Shown here: positions 33,482-42,529 of the stretch, one piece after another
Layout: each line of letters opens with the position of its first letter
How positions within the stretch are numbered: the stretch's first letter is position 1
Assembly: GCF_024172185.1 (NCBI RefSeq)
Contig: NZ_JAMZEC010000001.1
Coordinates: 8,717,001 to 8,781,000, forward strand
Source of the DNA: Nonomuraea roseoviolacea subsp. carminata
Lineage (GTDB): Bacteria; Actinomycetota; Actinomycetes; Streptosporangiales; Streptosporangiaceae
Direction of reading: 5' to 3'
Length of the DNA: 64,000 nucleotides
The notes under the pieces: generated by a model
The model's input: the letters and a program-made list of their open reading frames with translations, nothing else
Told to the model about the DNA's origin: nothing
The model's database searches: none
Program-made: the position numbers and the translations under genes

Positions 33482-33533
33482 GCGACCGCCAGGGGCAGGC
33501 CCGCGCCCGAGGCGTACGCCTGGTGACCGGCGA

Positions 33534-34154
33534 TCAGGTCGCCTTGTGCCGCTGGTAGTAGCGGGCGACGCGGGCGCGGTTGCCGCAGCGGGCGGCCGAG
33601 CACCACCTGCGGCGGGGATGCGCCGGCAGGAACAGCATGACGCAGTCGTCGGCCTCGCATTCGCGGACGCGCCCCACGCCCGGGTCGGCCAGCAGGTCGC
33701 CGGCGGCCTCGGCGAGCCAGGCGGCCAGACGGACGCCCGGCGGCCCGGACCGCCGGGGCGTCACCACGATCCCCCCGCCCGCGTCCCCGGCCCGGCCGTC
33801 CCAGGTCAGCTCGCGGATCGCGGGGGCGGCCCGTTGCGCCCGGTTGAGGCCGTCCAGCGCCGCGGCCGGTGGCCGCTCCCCCCGGCGGACGTGGCCGAGC
33901 GCGACCGCCACGTGGTCGCGTACGGCATGGACGGCCGTCACGTCATCCTGGGTGAGCCCCTCCCAGGCACGGGACGCCTCCGTCCCGGCGTCCAGCACAC
34001 CCGAGCCGTCGAGCCGGCCGGCCTGCGCGGACAGCCACCCGGCCAGGCCCGCCGGGGTCGCGAGCAGGTCGGCCGGGCCATCCGGCAGCAGAGGCCGGGT
34101 GTTCACCAGGTCCAGAGCCAGGGGCTCGCCGATCAGCGGCACCAGATCAATCAT
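33534..34154 (-). CDS. ABATE/CGNR zinc-finger regulator
   Basis: 206 aa, ATG 34154 just after TACCATTAGT, so it may be leaderless. Residues 1-155 form the ABATE domain (MIDLVPLIGEPLALDLVNTR at the start, AAPAIRELTWDG). The C-terminus is the CGNR finger: CEADDCVMLFLPAHPRRRWC then SAARCGNRARVARYYQRHK. These proteins are thought to be stress-linked transcription regulators. Repeated CTAATG elements lie in the gap to the divergent hydrolase gene, the probable target. Confidence 0.9.
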   Translation of the reverse strand: MIDLVPLIGEPLALDLVNTRPLLPDGPADLLATPAGLAGWLSAQAGRLDGSGVLDAGTEASRAWEGLTQDDVTAVHAVRDHVAVALGHVRRGERPPAAALDGLNRAQRAAPAIRELTWDGRAGDAGGGIVVTPRRSGPPGVRLAAWLAEAAGDLLADPGVGRVRECEADDCVMLFLPAHPRRRWCSAARCGNRARVARYYQRHKAT

Positions 34155-34157
34155 GCG

Positions 34158-34211
34158 ACTAATGGTACATCCCCGGATTGACACATTAGCCTCCGCCCGC
34201 TACAACTAATG
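34158..34211. promoter_or_regulatory. CTAATG-type sites in the divergent promoter
   Basis: ACTAATG (34158-34164), CATTAG (34184-34189) and ACTAATG (34205-34211) form an inverted pair and a direct repeat between the CGNR regulator and the hydrolase. TTGACA lies at 34178-34183 between them, a likely -35. The CGNR protein may bind here. Confidence 0.5.
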
Positions 34212-34238
34212 CATCATTCCGCTAAGGAGGCATGTGAG

Positions 34239-35114
34239 ATGTCGTTCCCGGTCGTCCCCCGCATTGTCCACCGCCGTGTCGACGTCGACGGCGTCGAGGT
34301 CTTCTACCGCGAGTCCGTGCCGGAGCGGGCCGACGCGCCGGTGCTGCTGTTGCTGCACGGGTTCCCGTCGGCGTCGCACCAGTTCCGCCGGCTGATGGAC
34401 GCGCTGGGCAGCCACTACCGGCTGATCGCGCCCGACTATCCCGGTTTCGGCCACACGCGGGCCCCCGAGGGCTTCGTCTACAGCTTCGACCGGCTGGCCG
34501 ACGTCACCGAGGGGTTCGTGCGCGAGCTCGGGCTGTCGCGGTTCGTCATGTACGTCTTCGACTTCGGCGCCCCCGTCGGGTTCCGGCTGGCCGAGCGCCA
34601 CCCGGAGTGGATCGCCGGCCTGGTCGTGCAGAACGGCAACGCCTACGAGGAGGGCCTGTCCCAGGGCGCCCGCGACTTCGTCGCCCTGCGGCCGGAGGCC
34701 GAGGGCGCCGAGGAGGCCATCCGCGGCCTGCTGACCCTGGAGGGCACGCGCGGCCAGTACGAGACCGGCCTGGGCGACCCCGAACTCCTCGCACCCGACG
34801 GCTGGACCCTCGACCAGCACTTCCTCGACCTGCCCGGGCGCAAGGAGGCCCAGGTGGCGCTCGCCTTCGACTACCACTCCAACGTGGAGCGCTACCCGGC
34901 CTGGCAGGCGTGGCTGCGCGCGCACCGGCCCGCCGCGCTCATCGTCTGGGGCCGCGACGACCTGTTCTTCCCCGAGCCCGGCGCCCGCGCCTACCTGCGC
35001 GACCTGCCCGACGCCGAGCTGCACCTGTTCGACACCGGGCACTTCGCCCTGGAGGAGAAGCTGCCGGAGATCGCTCCCCTCATCGCCGACTTCCTCGACC
35101 GGTCATGGAAGTGA
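34239..35114 (+). CDS. Alpha/beta hydrolase, epoxide hydrolase/haloalkane dehalogenase type
   Basis: 291 aa, ATG 34239 with AAGGAGG 8 bases upstream; the ATG at 34209 lies before this site. Oxyanion loop LLLHGFPSASHQFR; nucleophile D108 (VFDFGAPVGFRLAERHPE), which makes it an Asp-type hydrolase; acid in WGRDDLFFPEPGAR; His in FDTGHFALEE. It should open epoxides or remove halide through an ester intermediate. It is controlled together with the divergent CGNR regulator, I infer. Confidence 0.9.
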   Translation: MSFPVVPRIVHRRVDVDGVEVFYRESVPERADAPVLLLLHGFPSASHQFRRLMDALGSHYRLIAPDYPGFGHTRAPEGFVYSFDRLADVTEGFVRELGLSRFVMYVFDFGAPVGFRLAERHPEWIAGLVVQNGNAYEEGLSQGARDFVALRPEAEGAEEAIRGLLTLEGTRGQYETGLGDPELLAPDGWTLDQHFLDLPGRKEAQVALAFDYHSNVERYPAWQAWLRAHRPAALIVWGRDDLFFPEPGARAYLRDLPDAELHLFDTGHFALEEKLPEIAPLIADFLDRSWK

Positions 35115-35117
35115 CCT

Positions 35118-35134
35118 CCTTTACAAAGTAGATC
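35118..35134. repeat. 17-bp interspersed motif, copy 5
   Basis: CCTTTACAAAGTAGATC, identical to copy 4, three bases after the stop of the hydrolase gene and 90 bases before the permease gene. Confidence 0.7.
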
Positions 35135-35223
35135 AGAGACCCGGGAGGCGTCGAGCGGGCGCGTGCAGGCATCATCTCTGCAATGACCTCCATCTCGAAC
35201 CCGGCCCGGCAGCGGGGGCCGGC

Positions 35224-35973
35224 GTGAACGGTGTCGGCGACGCGCTCCTGCTGGCCGCCGCCGGGGTGCTCGCCGGCCTGGTCGGCACCGCGGGCGGCAT
35301 CACCTCCCTCATCTCCTACCCGGCGCTGCTCGCCGCGGGCCTGCCCGCGCTGGCGGCGAACGTCGCCAACATCGTCGCCGCCGTCGCCTGCTGGCCCGGC
35401 GCGGCCCTCGCCTCGCGGCCCGAGCTGGCCGGGCAGGGGCCGTGGCTGCGCCGCTGGGTGCCCGTCGCGGCGCTCGGCGGCGCGGCCGGTTCGGCGCTGC
35501 TGATGTCCACCCCGCCCGGCGTGTTCGCGCGCGTCGTGCCGTTCCTGGTGGCCGCCGGGTCGCTGGCGCTGCTCGCCCAGCCGCGCCTGGCCGCCCTGCG
35601 CGGCCACCGCGACGGCGGCGTGCTGCTGCCCGCGGCGCTGGTGGCGCTGTCGGTCTACAACGGCTACTTCGGCGCCGGATCGGGCGTCATGATCCTCGCG
35701 CTGCTGCTGATCACCGCCGAGCCGCGCCTGCCCACCGCCAACGCCCTGAAGAACATGCTGCTCGGCGCCGGGGTGCTGGTCTCGGCCGCGGCGTTCGCCG
35801 TCTTCACGCCGGTCGCGTGGACGGCCGTCGTGCCTCTGAGCGTGGGGCTGTTCGCCGGCTCCACCCTCGGGCCGCTCGTCACCCGGCGGGTGCCGGCCCG
35901 TGTCCTGCGCCCGCTGGTGGCCCTCGTCGGGCTCGTCCTGGCGGTCGTGCTGTGGATCCAGCCGCACGGCTGA
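35224..35973 (+). CDS. Sulfite exporter TauE/SafE (TSUP) family permease
   Basis: 249 aa, GTG 35224 after GGGGGCC. Seven to eight hydrophobic segments with the family Gly motifs: LLAAAGVLAGLVGTAGGITS (first repeat) and NGYFGAGSGVMILALLLITA (second repeat), then LKNMLLGAGVLVSAAAFAVF. TSUP proteins export sulfite, sulfoacetate or other organic anions; the substrate is unknown. Confidence 0.9.
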   Translation: MNGVGDALLLAAAGVLAGLVGTAGGITSLISYPALLAAGLPALAANVANIVAAVACWPGAALASRPELAGQGPWLRRWVPVAALGGAAGSALLMSTPPGVFARVVPFLVAAGSLALLAQPRLAALRGHRDGGVLLPAALVALSVYNGYFGAGSGVMILALLLITAEPRLPTANALKNMLLGAGVLVSAAAFAVFTPVAWTAVVPLSVGLFAGSTLGPLVTRRVPARVLRPLVALVGLVLAVVLWIQPHG

Positions 35974-36027
35974 GCGGGGTGTGGGGTGCGGGCTCGGGTG
36001 GCAGAACCACGGGGAGGGGGAAGTGTG

Positions 36028-37143
36028 ATGGGCACGGAGCGGGGCGGGCGAACCGGACAGCGCAGGACGCTCCTGTGCGGGGCGCTGCTGTGCGGTGTGC
36101 TGCTGGCGGCCGGGTGCACCGGGCACGACGACCGTCCCGCGCCCCGTTCCTCCTCCCCCACCGCCTCGCCGGCGTCCCCCACCCTGTCGGCCGAGCGCGA
36201 CGGCCGCACCGGGTCACCCGACCGGGGCGTGTCGGCGGCCGGGTGCGCGGGCGGCGGCCCCGCTCTGCGCGAGGGACGCGGCACCATCCGGTACGGCGGC
36301 CTCGAACGCGTCTACCTGCTGGCCCTGCCGCGCGGACGCGGCCCGCACCCCGTCCTGTTCGACCTGCACGGCCTGGGCTCCAACGCCGCCGACCAGGCCG
36401 CCTACAGCCGCCTGCCGCGCCGGGGCGCCGAGCGCGGCTACATCGGAATCACCCCGCAGGCCGCGCAGGGACGGCTCGGCTGGACGCTCCCCCACGCCTA
36501 CGGACCCGACGACACCGGCTTCCTCGGGGCGCTGCTGGAGCGGGTCGAGCGGGGAGCGTGCGTGGACCGCGGCCGGGTGTTCGCGGCCGGCATGTCGTTC
36601 GGCGCCGGCATGTCCACCGCGCTGATCTGCGCCACGGACAACACCACGGGCAGCACCACGAGCGGCGCCACCGGCAGCACCACGGGCGACCCTGTCGCCG
36701 GACGGCTGGCCGGGGTGGCGGCCGTGGCCGGGCTGAACATCGTCCCGCCGTGCGAAAACCCCGCCCCCGTCACCCTCCTCGCCTTCCACGGCACCGCCGA
36801 CACGATCGTCCCCTACCGCGGCGGCCACCCGTTCCAGAACTCCCACAGGCGGCGCGCCCTGGCCAGGCTCGTCACGCTGCCCCCGGTGGAGCAGAGCGCG
36901 CGGGCGTGGGCGAAGGCGCTCGGCTGCGGCGCCCAGGACGACGTCTCCGCGCCGGCGGGCACGGTACGGCTGGACCGCTGGACGGGCTGCCGCGGCGGCG
37001 CGTCCGTCCGGCTGTACACGCTGCGCGGCGCGGGCCACACCTGGCCCGGCGCGATCGGCGTGCCGCGCCTCGGCCCCACCGGCCGCGACCTCGACGCGAC
37101 CGAGGTCATCCTGGACGCCTTCGACGCCACCCCACCCCGATAG
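36028..37143 (+). CDS. LpqC-like extracellular esterase lipoprotein (PHB depolymerase/feruloyl esterase family)
   Basis: 371 aa, ATG 36028 behind GGGGAGGGGG. Signal peptide with lipobox LLAAGC (C30), then a Ser/Pro linker. Catalytic domain: oxyanion region VLFDLHGLGSNAADQAAYSR, nucleophile in FAAGMSFGAGMSTALIC, acid in FHGTADTIVPYRGG and His in LRGAGHTWPGA. A Thr/Gly/Ser-rich insert (DNTTGSTTSGATGSTTGD) sits after the nucleophile. It probably acts on ester polymers or cell-wall esters outside the cell. Confidence 0.88.
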   Translation: MGTERGGRTGQRRTLLCGALLCGVLLAAGCTGHDDRPAPRSSSPTASPASPTLSAERDGRTGSPDRGVSAAGCAGGGPALREGRGTIRYGGLERVYLLALPRGRGPHPVLFDLHGLGSNAADQAAYSRLPRRGAERGYIGITPQAAQGRLGWTLPHAYGPDDTGFLGALLERVERGACVDRGRVFAAGMSFGAGMSTALICATDNTTGSTTSGATGSTTGDPVAGRLAGVAAVAGLNIVPPCENPAPVTLLAFHGTADTIVPYRGGHPFQNSHRRRALARLVTLPPVEQSARAWAKALGCGAQDDVSAPAGTVRLDRWTGCRGGASVRLYTLRGAGHTWPGAIGVPRLGPTGRDLDATEVILDAFDATPPR

Positions 37144-37243
37144 CTCCTGCTTCCCGGGCGAATCGGGCCTACCGGCCCGGCGCGGCAGGCGGTATGAAGG
37201 CTCGGGGGCCCGACCTCGAGCCGGAAGCGGGGGAACACCGCGC

Positions 37244-38791
37244 ATGAGTGACGACGTACGCATCGAGATCGAGGCCGTGCCGCGCCCCGGCCTCAGCACC
37301 GACCAGTTACGCCAGGCCGTCGCCGGGCACCCGCGGGTGCTCGCCGAGCTGGGCGTCGGCGACGCCGAAGGGCTGATCGTGCCGCACGCCGCGGCCCTCG
37401 GCCACGACCCCGGACCGGCGGCGCCGTTCCGGGCGACCGTGTTCGACCCGATCGGCAACCGCGCCGTGGAGCTGCGCGGCACGCTCGACCGGCCCGAGGA
37501 GGCCGAGGTGCGGCCCAGCGCGTTCCGGCCGCAACCCAGCTCCGGCGAGCTGACCGCGGCCGCGGCCGTCCTGCGCGCCGACCCCGCGTTCCCGCACGGC
37601 GACGACGTCGTCGTCTACCGGCCGATGCCGCCGCTGGCCGACCTGGAGAACCCCGACGGCACCACCGTGCGCCGCCCCACCCTCGGCGTCTACACCCCCT
37701 CCGACCCGACCGGCGTACGCCACCGGATCGTCGCGGTCGACCTCACCCACCGCGCCGTCGACTGGACCCCGGCCGGGATCGACCTGCGCATGCACCACGA
37801 CTGCGAGCACACCGTGCCCGAGGGCGTCGACGCGCTGGCCGACCGCGGCGGCCCCGACCAGGTCCACGTCAAGGTGCTGCGCGGCGACACCGTGCTGTGG
37901 GACCTGCTGGTCGTACGGCCGCGCGCCTCCGCCCCGCAGAACCCCGGCGTGGGCGGCGGCGTGGAGCTGCGCAACGTCCGCTACCGGGGCCGGCTGGCGC
38001 TGCGGCAGGCGCACGTGCCCGTCCTCAACGTCGAGTACGAGCAGGGCACGACCTTCCGCGACGACGCGAGCTTCGAGACCCGCTTCTCCGCCGCCGGCTC
38101 CGACCCGGTCGGATGGGGCTGGCGGCTGTGCACGTCGCCGCCGCGCACGATCCTGGAACGCACCGACAGCGACTCCGGCAACTTCCAGGGCGTCGCCTTC
38201 CACCACGACGGGCGGGAACTGCGCATCGTCAGCGAGCTGGCAGCCGGCTGGTACCGCTACGCCAGCGACTGGCGGCTCGGCGACGACGGCTCCATCCGGC
38301 CGAGGTTCGGCTTCGCCGCCACCGCCAACCCCATGACCTGCAAGGTGCACCGCCACCACGCGTACTGGCGCTTCGACTTCGACATCGGCGGCGCGGCCGA
38401 CGACGTGGTGGAGCAGATCGACGCCGGCCCCGTCAGCCCCGGCCCGGTGCCCGTCATCCGCGAGACGTCGCGGCGGCGGGCCGAGGGACGGTACTGGCAG
38501 GTGCGCGACAAGTCCTCCGGCCACGGCTACCGCATCCATCCCGGCCCGTACGACGGGACCGCCGACGCCTACGGGGTGTCGGACCTGTGGTTCCTGCGCC
38601 ACCACCCGGCCGAGCTGGACGACGGCAACCCCGGCCCGCGCGACCGGGCGGCGATCAACCGGTGGCTGGACGGCGAGAGCATCGACGGCGCCAACGTCGT
38701 CGTCTGGTACGCCGGCCACTACTACCACGACCAGGCGCACCCGCAGCCGCACCAGGGAGAGCTGATCGGACCCGAGCTGACCCCCTTCTGA
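37244..38791 (+). CDS. Copper amine oxidase-like protein
   Basis: 515 aa, ATG 37244. The C-terminal 300 residues match the beta-sandwich of copper amine oxidases. The cofactor position (usually NYDY, with Tyr turned into TPQ) reads W-Y337-R-Y (AAGWYRYASDWRLGDDGSI). The copper ligands map to H369-R-H371 (KVHRHHAYWRFDFD) and H492 or H495 (YAGHYYHDQAHP). The N-terminal 200 residues hold the N2/N3-like part (ELTAAAAVLRADPAF). There is no signal peptide. Since Asn before TPQ is replaced, activity is uncertain. Confidence 0.72.
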   Translation: MSDDVRIEIEAVPRPGLSTDQLRQAVAGHPRVLAELGVGDAEGLIVPHAAALGHDPGPAAPFRATVFDPIGNRAVELRGTLDRPEEAEVRPSAFRPQPSSGELTAAAAVLRADPAFPHGDDVVVYRPMPPLADLENPDGTTVRRPTLGVYTPSDPTGVRHRIVAVDLTHRAVDWTPAGIDLRMHHDCEHTVPEGVDALADRGGPDQVHVKVLRGDTVLWDLLVVRPRASAPQNPGVGGGVELRNVRYRGRLALRQAHVPVLNVEYEQGTTFRDDASFETRFSAAGSDPVGWGWRLCTSPPRTILERTDSDSGNFQGVAFHHDGRELRIVSELAAGWYRYASDWRLGDDGSIRPRFGFAATANPMTCKVHRHHAYWRFDFDIGGAADDVVEQIDAGPVSPGPVPVIRETSRRRAEGRYWQVRDKSSGHGYRIHPGPYDGTADAYGVSDLWFLRHHPAELDDGNPGPRDRAAINRWLDGESIDGANVVVWYAGHYYHDQAHPQPHQGELIGPELTPF

Positions 38792-38809
38792 GCGATAGGG
38801 TGGGCGGTC

Positions 38810-40213
38810 ATGGACGATGCGCTCGGCCTCACGGCCCACCCCCCGGCGGACGACCACACCGACTCCCCGCAGGGGCGGGTCGGACCGGCGGCGGCGCGGG
38901 CACTGCTGCGCCGCCTGGCCGAGGACCAGTCGGGCAACCGGGTGCCGTCGATCGTGGCGGGCATCGTGCGCGACGGCCGGCTCGCGTGGTTCGGCGCGCG
39001 GGGCCACCTCGACGACGGCACCGCCCCCACGCCCGACACCCGCTACCGGCTGGGGTCGATCACCAAGTCGCTGGTGGCCGTGCTCGTCATGCGGCTGCGT
39101 GACGAGGGCCGCCTGGACCTGCTCGACCCGGTCGGCAAGCACCTGCCCGAGGCGCCCGCCGGCGACGTCACCGTCGCGCAGCTGCTGTCGCACACCGGCG
39201 GGCTGAGCGCCGAGCCGCCCACCGCCTGGTGGGAGCGCACCCCCGGCCTGCCCGCCGACGGGCTGCTGGCCCGGCTGTCGCCCGACGACCTCAAGCACCG
39301 GCCCGGCCGCCGCTTCCACTACAGCAACGTCGGCTACGCGCTGCTCGGCGAGCTGGCCGCGCGGCTGCGCGGCGCGCCGTGGCTGGACGCCGTGCGCGAG
39401 GAGATCCTCCAGCCGCTGGGCATGCGCTCCGTCATCGACCGGCCCGCGCCGCCCCACGCCACCGGCTACGCCGTCCACCCGTACGCCGACGTGCTGCTGC
39501 GCGAGCCGGAGCACGACGCGGGGGCGATGGCGCCGGCCGGGCAGCTCTGGGCGTCGGCCGCCGACCTGGGCCGGTGGGCGGCGTTCGTGGCGGGCGACAC
39601 CGGCGGCGTGCTGTCGGCCGGCACCCTCGCCGAGATGCGCGAGCCGGCCACGATCGACGACGGCGACGCCTGGACCAGCGGTTACGGCCTGGGCATGCAG
39701 CTGACCCGGCACGCCGGGCGGCGCCTGGCCGGGCACACCGGGTCGATGCCCGGGTTCCTGGCCACGGTGTGGGCCGACCCGGCCGACCGGGTCGGCGTGC
39801 TGTTCCTGGCCAACGTCACCTCCGGGGTGAGCCGGTCGCTGCCGCTGGACCTGCTCGACATCCTCGCCGAGCACGAGCCGCGCCTGCCGGAGCCGTGGCG
39901 TCCGTCGCCGGTCGACCCCGGGCTGCTGGCGCTGACCGGGGTGTGGCACTGGGGGCCCACCCCGTACGTGCTGCGGCTGCTCCCCGACCGCATGCTGTCG
40001 CTGGCTCCGATGAACGGGCCCGGCCGGGCCTCGCGCTTCGCGCCGCGCGACGACGGCACGTGGGTGGGGCTGGAGGGCTACTACGCGGGTGAGACGCTGC
40101 GCGCCGCACCCGACCACCTCGACATCAACACCTTCGTCTTCACCCGCACCCCGTACGACCCGCAGGCGCCGGTGCCGGGCGGGGTGGCCGGCTGGGAGCA
40201 CGCCGCCGAATGA
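38810..40213 (+). CDS. Class C beta-lactamase-family serine hydrolase
   Basis: 467 aa, ATG 38810, leaderless (TAGGGT at 38796-38801, eight bases ahead). Catalytic S83-x-x-K86 (GSITKS), Y-S-N in FHYSNVGYALLGELAA and the KTG-equivalent HTGSMPG. A C-terminal beta-barrel-like domain (from residue 365, LTGVWHWGPTPYVLRLLPD) is also typical. There is no signal peptide, so it may be a cytoplasmic esterase or peptidase. A hairpin terminator follows the stop. Confidence 0.9.
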   Translation: MDDALGLTAHPPADDHTDSPQGRVGPAAARALLRRLAEDQSGNRVPSIVAGIVRDGRLAWFGARGHLDDGTAPTPDTRYRLGSITKSLVAVLVMRLRDEGRLDLLDPVGKHLPEAPAGDVTVAQLLSHTGGLSAEPPTAWWERTPGLPADGLLARLSPDDLKHRPGRRFHYSNVGYALLGELAARLRGAPWLDAVREEILQPLGMRSVIDRPAPPHATGYAVHPYADVLLREPEHDAGAMAPAGQLWASAADLGRWAAFVAGDTGGVLSAGTLAEMREPATIDDGDAWTSGYGLGMQLTRHAGRRLAGHTGSMPGFLATVWADPADRVGVLFLANVTSGVSRSLPLDLLDILAEHEPRLPEPWRPSPVDPGLLALTGVWHWGPTPYVLRLLPDRMLSLAPMNGPGRASRFAPRDDGTWVGLEGYYAGETLRAAPDHLDINTFVFTRTPYDPQAPVPGGVAGWEHAAE

Positions 40214-40223
40214 GACGCAGCCG

Positions 40224-40249
40224 CCCGGCGCCCGTCGAGGGGCGCCGGG
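40224..40249 (+). terminator. Hairpin after the serine hydrolase gene
   Basis: CCCGGCGCCC, loop GTCGAG, GGGCGCCGGG: a perfect 10-bp stem starting 11 bases past the stop. The rest of the gap to 40429 is Cys/Asp-rich-looking GACACC/CCGAC filler without a gene. Confidence 0.7.
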
Positions 40250-40429
40250 CGCGGCAGACCGCCCCCTCGCCGGGCGCGAGACCGAATCCTCGACGACACC
40301 AGGCAGGATCTCGGACGGCACCAAGCCGAACCCCCGCCGACACGAGCCGGACTCCGACGACACCGAACACGCCCCCGACGCGGCGAGGCCGGATCGCCGA
40401 CGAGTCCTGCTGGAAGGCGGCGGCGCCGG

Positions 40430-41416
40430 TCAGCCGAGGGCGTCGAGCAGCTCGCGTTCGCGCCGCGCGCTGAGGCCGGAGCGTCGTTCCCGGTCGAGGC
40501 CCTGCTCGCGCTCCCAGACCAGCGTGTCGGCCAGCATCTCCTCCCGGGGCCGGTGACGCAGCCCCGCGTCGAGCGCCGCCGACCCGTCGCGCGCCGAGAA
40601 CCCCGCCCAGTCCGGGTCGGCCACCCACATCGCCAGCGACTCCGGCCCCATGAACTCGGCCACGCCGTTCTCACGCAGCCACGCGGACGGCGCGGGCACC
40701 ACCGGGCCGGTGTGCCCGCCGGCGGCACGCGACATCTCCACCCACTGCCCGAACGGGACGACCGGGCCGACGGCGTCGTAGGTGCCGGTGGTGCCCTTCT
40801 CCGCGGCGTCGAGCAGCCAGGCCGCCAGGTCACGCGCGTCGACCGCCTGGGTCGGCAGGGCCGGCGCGTCCGGCACCAGCATGGGCCCGCGCGGGTCGCG
40901 GGCGGCGCGGGCCACCCAGTAGCCGGTGCGTCCGCTGTGGTCGCCCGGCCCGCCGATCAGGCCCGCGCGCGCGATGAGAAGGCGTTCGCCGACGGCCGCC
41001 GCCGACGCCTGCTCGCAGGCGACCTTCGCCTCGCCGAACACCTCCGGGCCGACCTCGAGCCGGTCGGTCGGCGGGAGCAGCGCCGCGGACTCGTCCGCGC
41101 CGGGGGTGGCGTGGGAGGCGTAGGCGCTGATGGAGGAGACGTACGCCCAGTGCCCGGCCCGGCCGCCCAGCGCCTCCAGAGCCTCGCGGACGAAGCCGGG
41201 CTGCCACGACACCTCGATGACCGCGTCCCAGTCGCGATCCAGCAGCGGCTCGTACGCCGAGGGGTCACGCCGGTCGGCGGCCACCAGCCTCGCCCCGTCC
41301 GCGACCGGTCCACTCTCGCCGCGGGCCAGGCAGGTCACGCGGTGGCCGCGGTCCACCGCCTGCCGGGACAGCTCGCGGCCCAGCCATGCCGTACCGCCAA
41401 GAATCACGATCTCCAT
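40430..41416 (-). CDS. NAD(P)-dependent epimerase/reductase-like SDR
   Basis: 328 aa, ATG 41416. Extended-SDR nucleotide site MEIVILGGTAWLGRELSRQA; no canonical YxxxK (the relevant segment reads SSISAYASHATPGADESA and EVFGEAKVACEQA, where the Tyr is replaced), as in many atypical reductases. The C-terminal part MWVADPDWAGFSARDGSAAL and the Glu/Arg-rich end are conserved in actinobacterial homologues. Substrate unknown. Confidence 0.85.
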   Translation of the reverse strand: MEIVILGGTAWLGRELSRQAVDRGHRVTCLARGESGPVADGARLVAADRRDPSAYEPLLDRDWDAVIEVSWQPGFVREALEALGGRAGHWAYVSSISAYASHATPGADESAALLPPTDRLEVGPEVFGEAKVACEQASAAAVGERLLIARAGLIGGPGDHSGRTGYWVARAARDPRGPMLVPDAPALPTQAVDARDLAAWLLDAAEKGTTGTYDAVGPVVPFGQWVEMSRAAGGHTGPVVPAPSAWLRENGVAEFMGPESLAMWVADPDWAGFSARDGSAALDAGLRHRPREEMLADTLVWEREQGLDRERRSGLSARRERELLDALG

Positions 41417-41455
41417 GCCGCCAGCCAAGCACCTCCCGAGCCCGGCACCCGGCCG

Positions 41456-41493
41456 GGTTCACCGACAGCGGACCCGGTTCACCGACAGCGGAC
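41456..41493. repeat. Two tandem repeats, period 20
   Basis: GGTTCACCGACAGCGGAC at 41456-41473 and 41476-41493. They lie in the 179-base gap upstream of the epimerase gene and downstream of the LysR gene. The GTTCACC-like unit resembles a PhoP half-site, but the period of 20 does not fit the usual 11. Confidence 0.7.
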
Positions 41494-41595
41494 GCCGCCC
41501 ACCGGAGCCTGCGGACGGACTCCCCTCACCGGACCGGGCGACCGCCCACCCCGGCCCCGCCTTACCCACCCCCGACCGCGCCGATCACCGGGCGG

Positions 41596-42459
41596 TCAGG
41601 AAGGCGGCGGGGACAGGGCGGCGGCCAGGCGGGCGGCCGGGCCCGGCGGCAGCGACGGATGCAGCAGCTCCACCCGGTGCACCAGCCTGGGAGCCGCCAG
41701 CGGCACGCCCGCCCCCGCCGAGGCGGGCAGCAGCGTCAGGCCGTGCCCGGCCGCCACCAGGTTCCGCACCGTGTGCACGTCCTCGCCCTGGTAGTCCAGC
41801 CCGGCGCGGAAGCCGTCGCCCACCAGGTCGCGCAGCCGCTCCAGCGGGCACAGCGGTGTGGCCAGCCAGCGGGCGTCGACCAGGTCGGCCAGCCGCAGCC
41901 CGGTCCGGCCCGCCAGCGGGTGGCCGGGCGGCAAGGCCACCACGAGTTCCTCCTCCGACACCCCGACCCGGGTCATGGGCCCCGCGTCGGGCAGGCGCAG
42001 CGGGTCGCTGGGGGCGGTGATGCCGTCCGTCAGCCCCAGGTCGGCCTCGCCCGCCGCGACCTGCGCCGCCACGACGTCACGGCCCGTCGTGCGCAGCCGT
42101 ACCCGCAGGCGCGGCTGCTCGGCCCGTCCCCGCGCGAGCCGTGCGGACAGCACCGGGTTGAGCGCGAGCGGAGCGGCGGCCAGGGTCAGCCGGTGGGCGG
42201 GCAGCGCGGCGGTGCGCAGCACGTCGGCGCGGGCGGCGCGCAGGCGCAGCAGCAGCGGGCCGGCGTGCTCCAGCAGCCGGGCGCCCGCCTCGGTCGGCTC
42301 GACCGGACGGCGGCGCAGCAGTCGCAAGCCCAGGTCGGTCTCCAAGGCGGCGATCTGCTGGGAGACCGCCGACTGGGTGTAGCCGAGGCGTTCGGCGGCG
42401 GCCGAGAACGAGCCGGCCTCGGCCACGGCCACGAAGGTACGGAGCAGGTGCGGGTCCAT
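41596..42459 (-). CDS. LysR-family transcriptional regulator
   Basis: 287 aa, ATG 42459. HTH MDPHLLRTFVAVAEAGSFSA, AAERLGYTQSAVSQQIAALE; effector domain residues 90-285. It is divergent from the glutamine-amidotransferase-like gene with a 70-base gap (ATATCAGG-N4-CATCAT), so it may control that gene. Confidence 0.93.
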   Translation of the reverse strand: MDPHLLRTFVAVAEAGSFSAAAERLGYTQSAVSQQIAALETDLGLRLLRRRPVEPTEAGARLLEHAGPLLLRLRAARADVLRTAALPAHRLTLAAAPLALNPVLSARLARGRAEQPRLRVRLRTTGRDVVAAQVAAGEADLGLTDGITAPSDPLRLPDAGPMTRVGVSEEELVVALPPGHPLAGRTGLRLADLVDARWLATPLCPLERLRDLVGDGFRAGLDYQGEDVHTVRNLVAAGHGLTLLPASAGAGVPLAAPRLVHRVELLHPSLPPGPAARLAAALSPPPS

Positions 42460-42529
42460 CAGAGATGCTTATATCAGGTGCAGACATCATCGTTGGCGCT
42501 TGTACGAGGTCGCGGGCCACGATGGGGGC

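Noticed and set aside
37307..40363. 1,018-codon open frame on the minus strand
   Set aside because: It is antisense to the amine-oxidase-like and serine-hydrolase genes, has no domain I recognise and shows Arg/Gly/Val-rich composition typical of a shadow frame in high-GC DNA.
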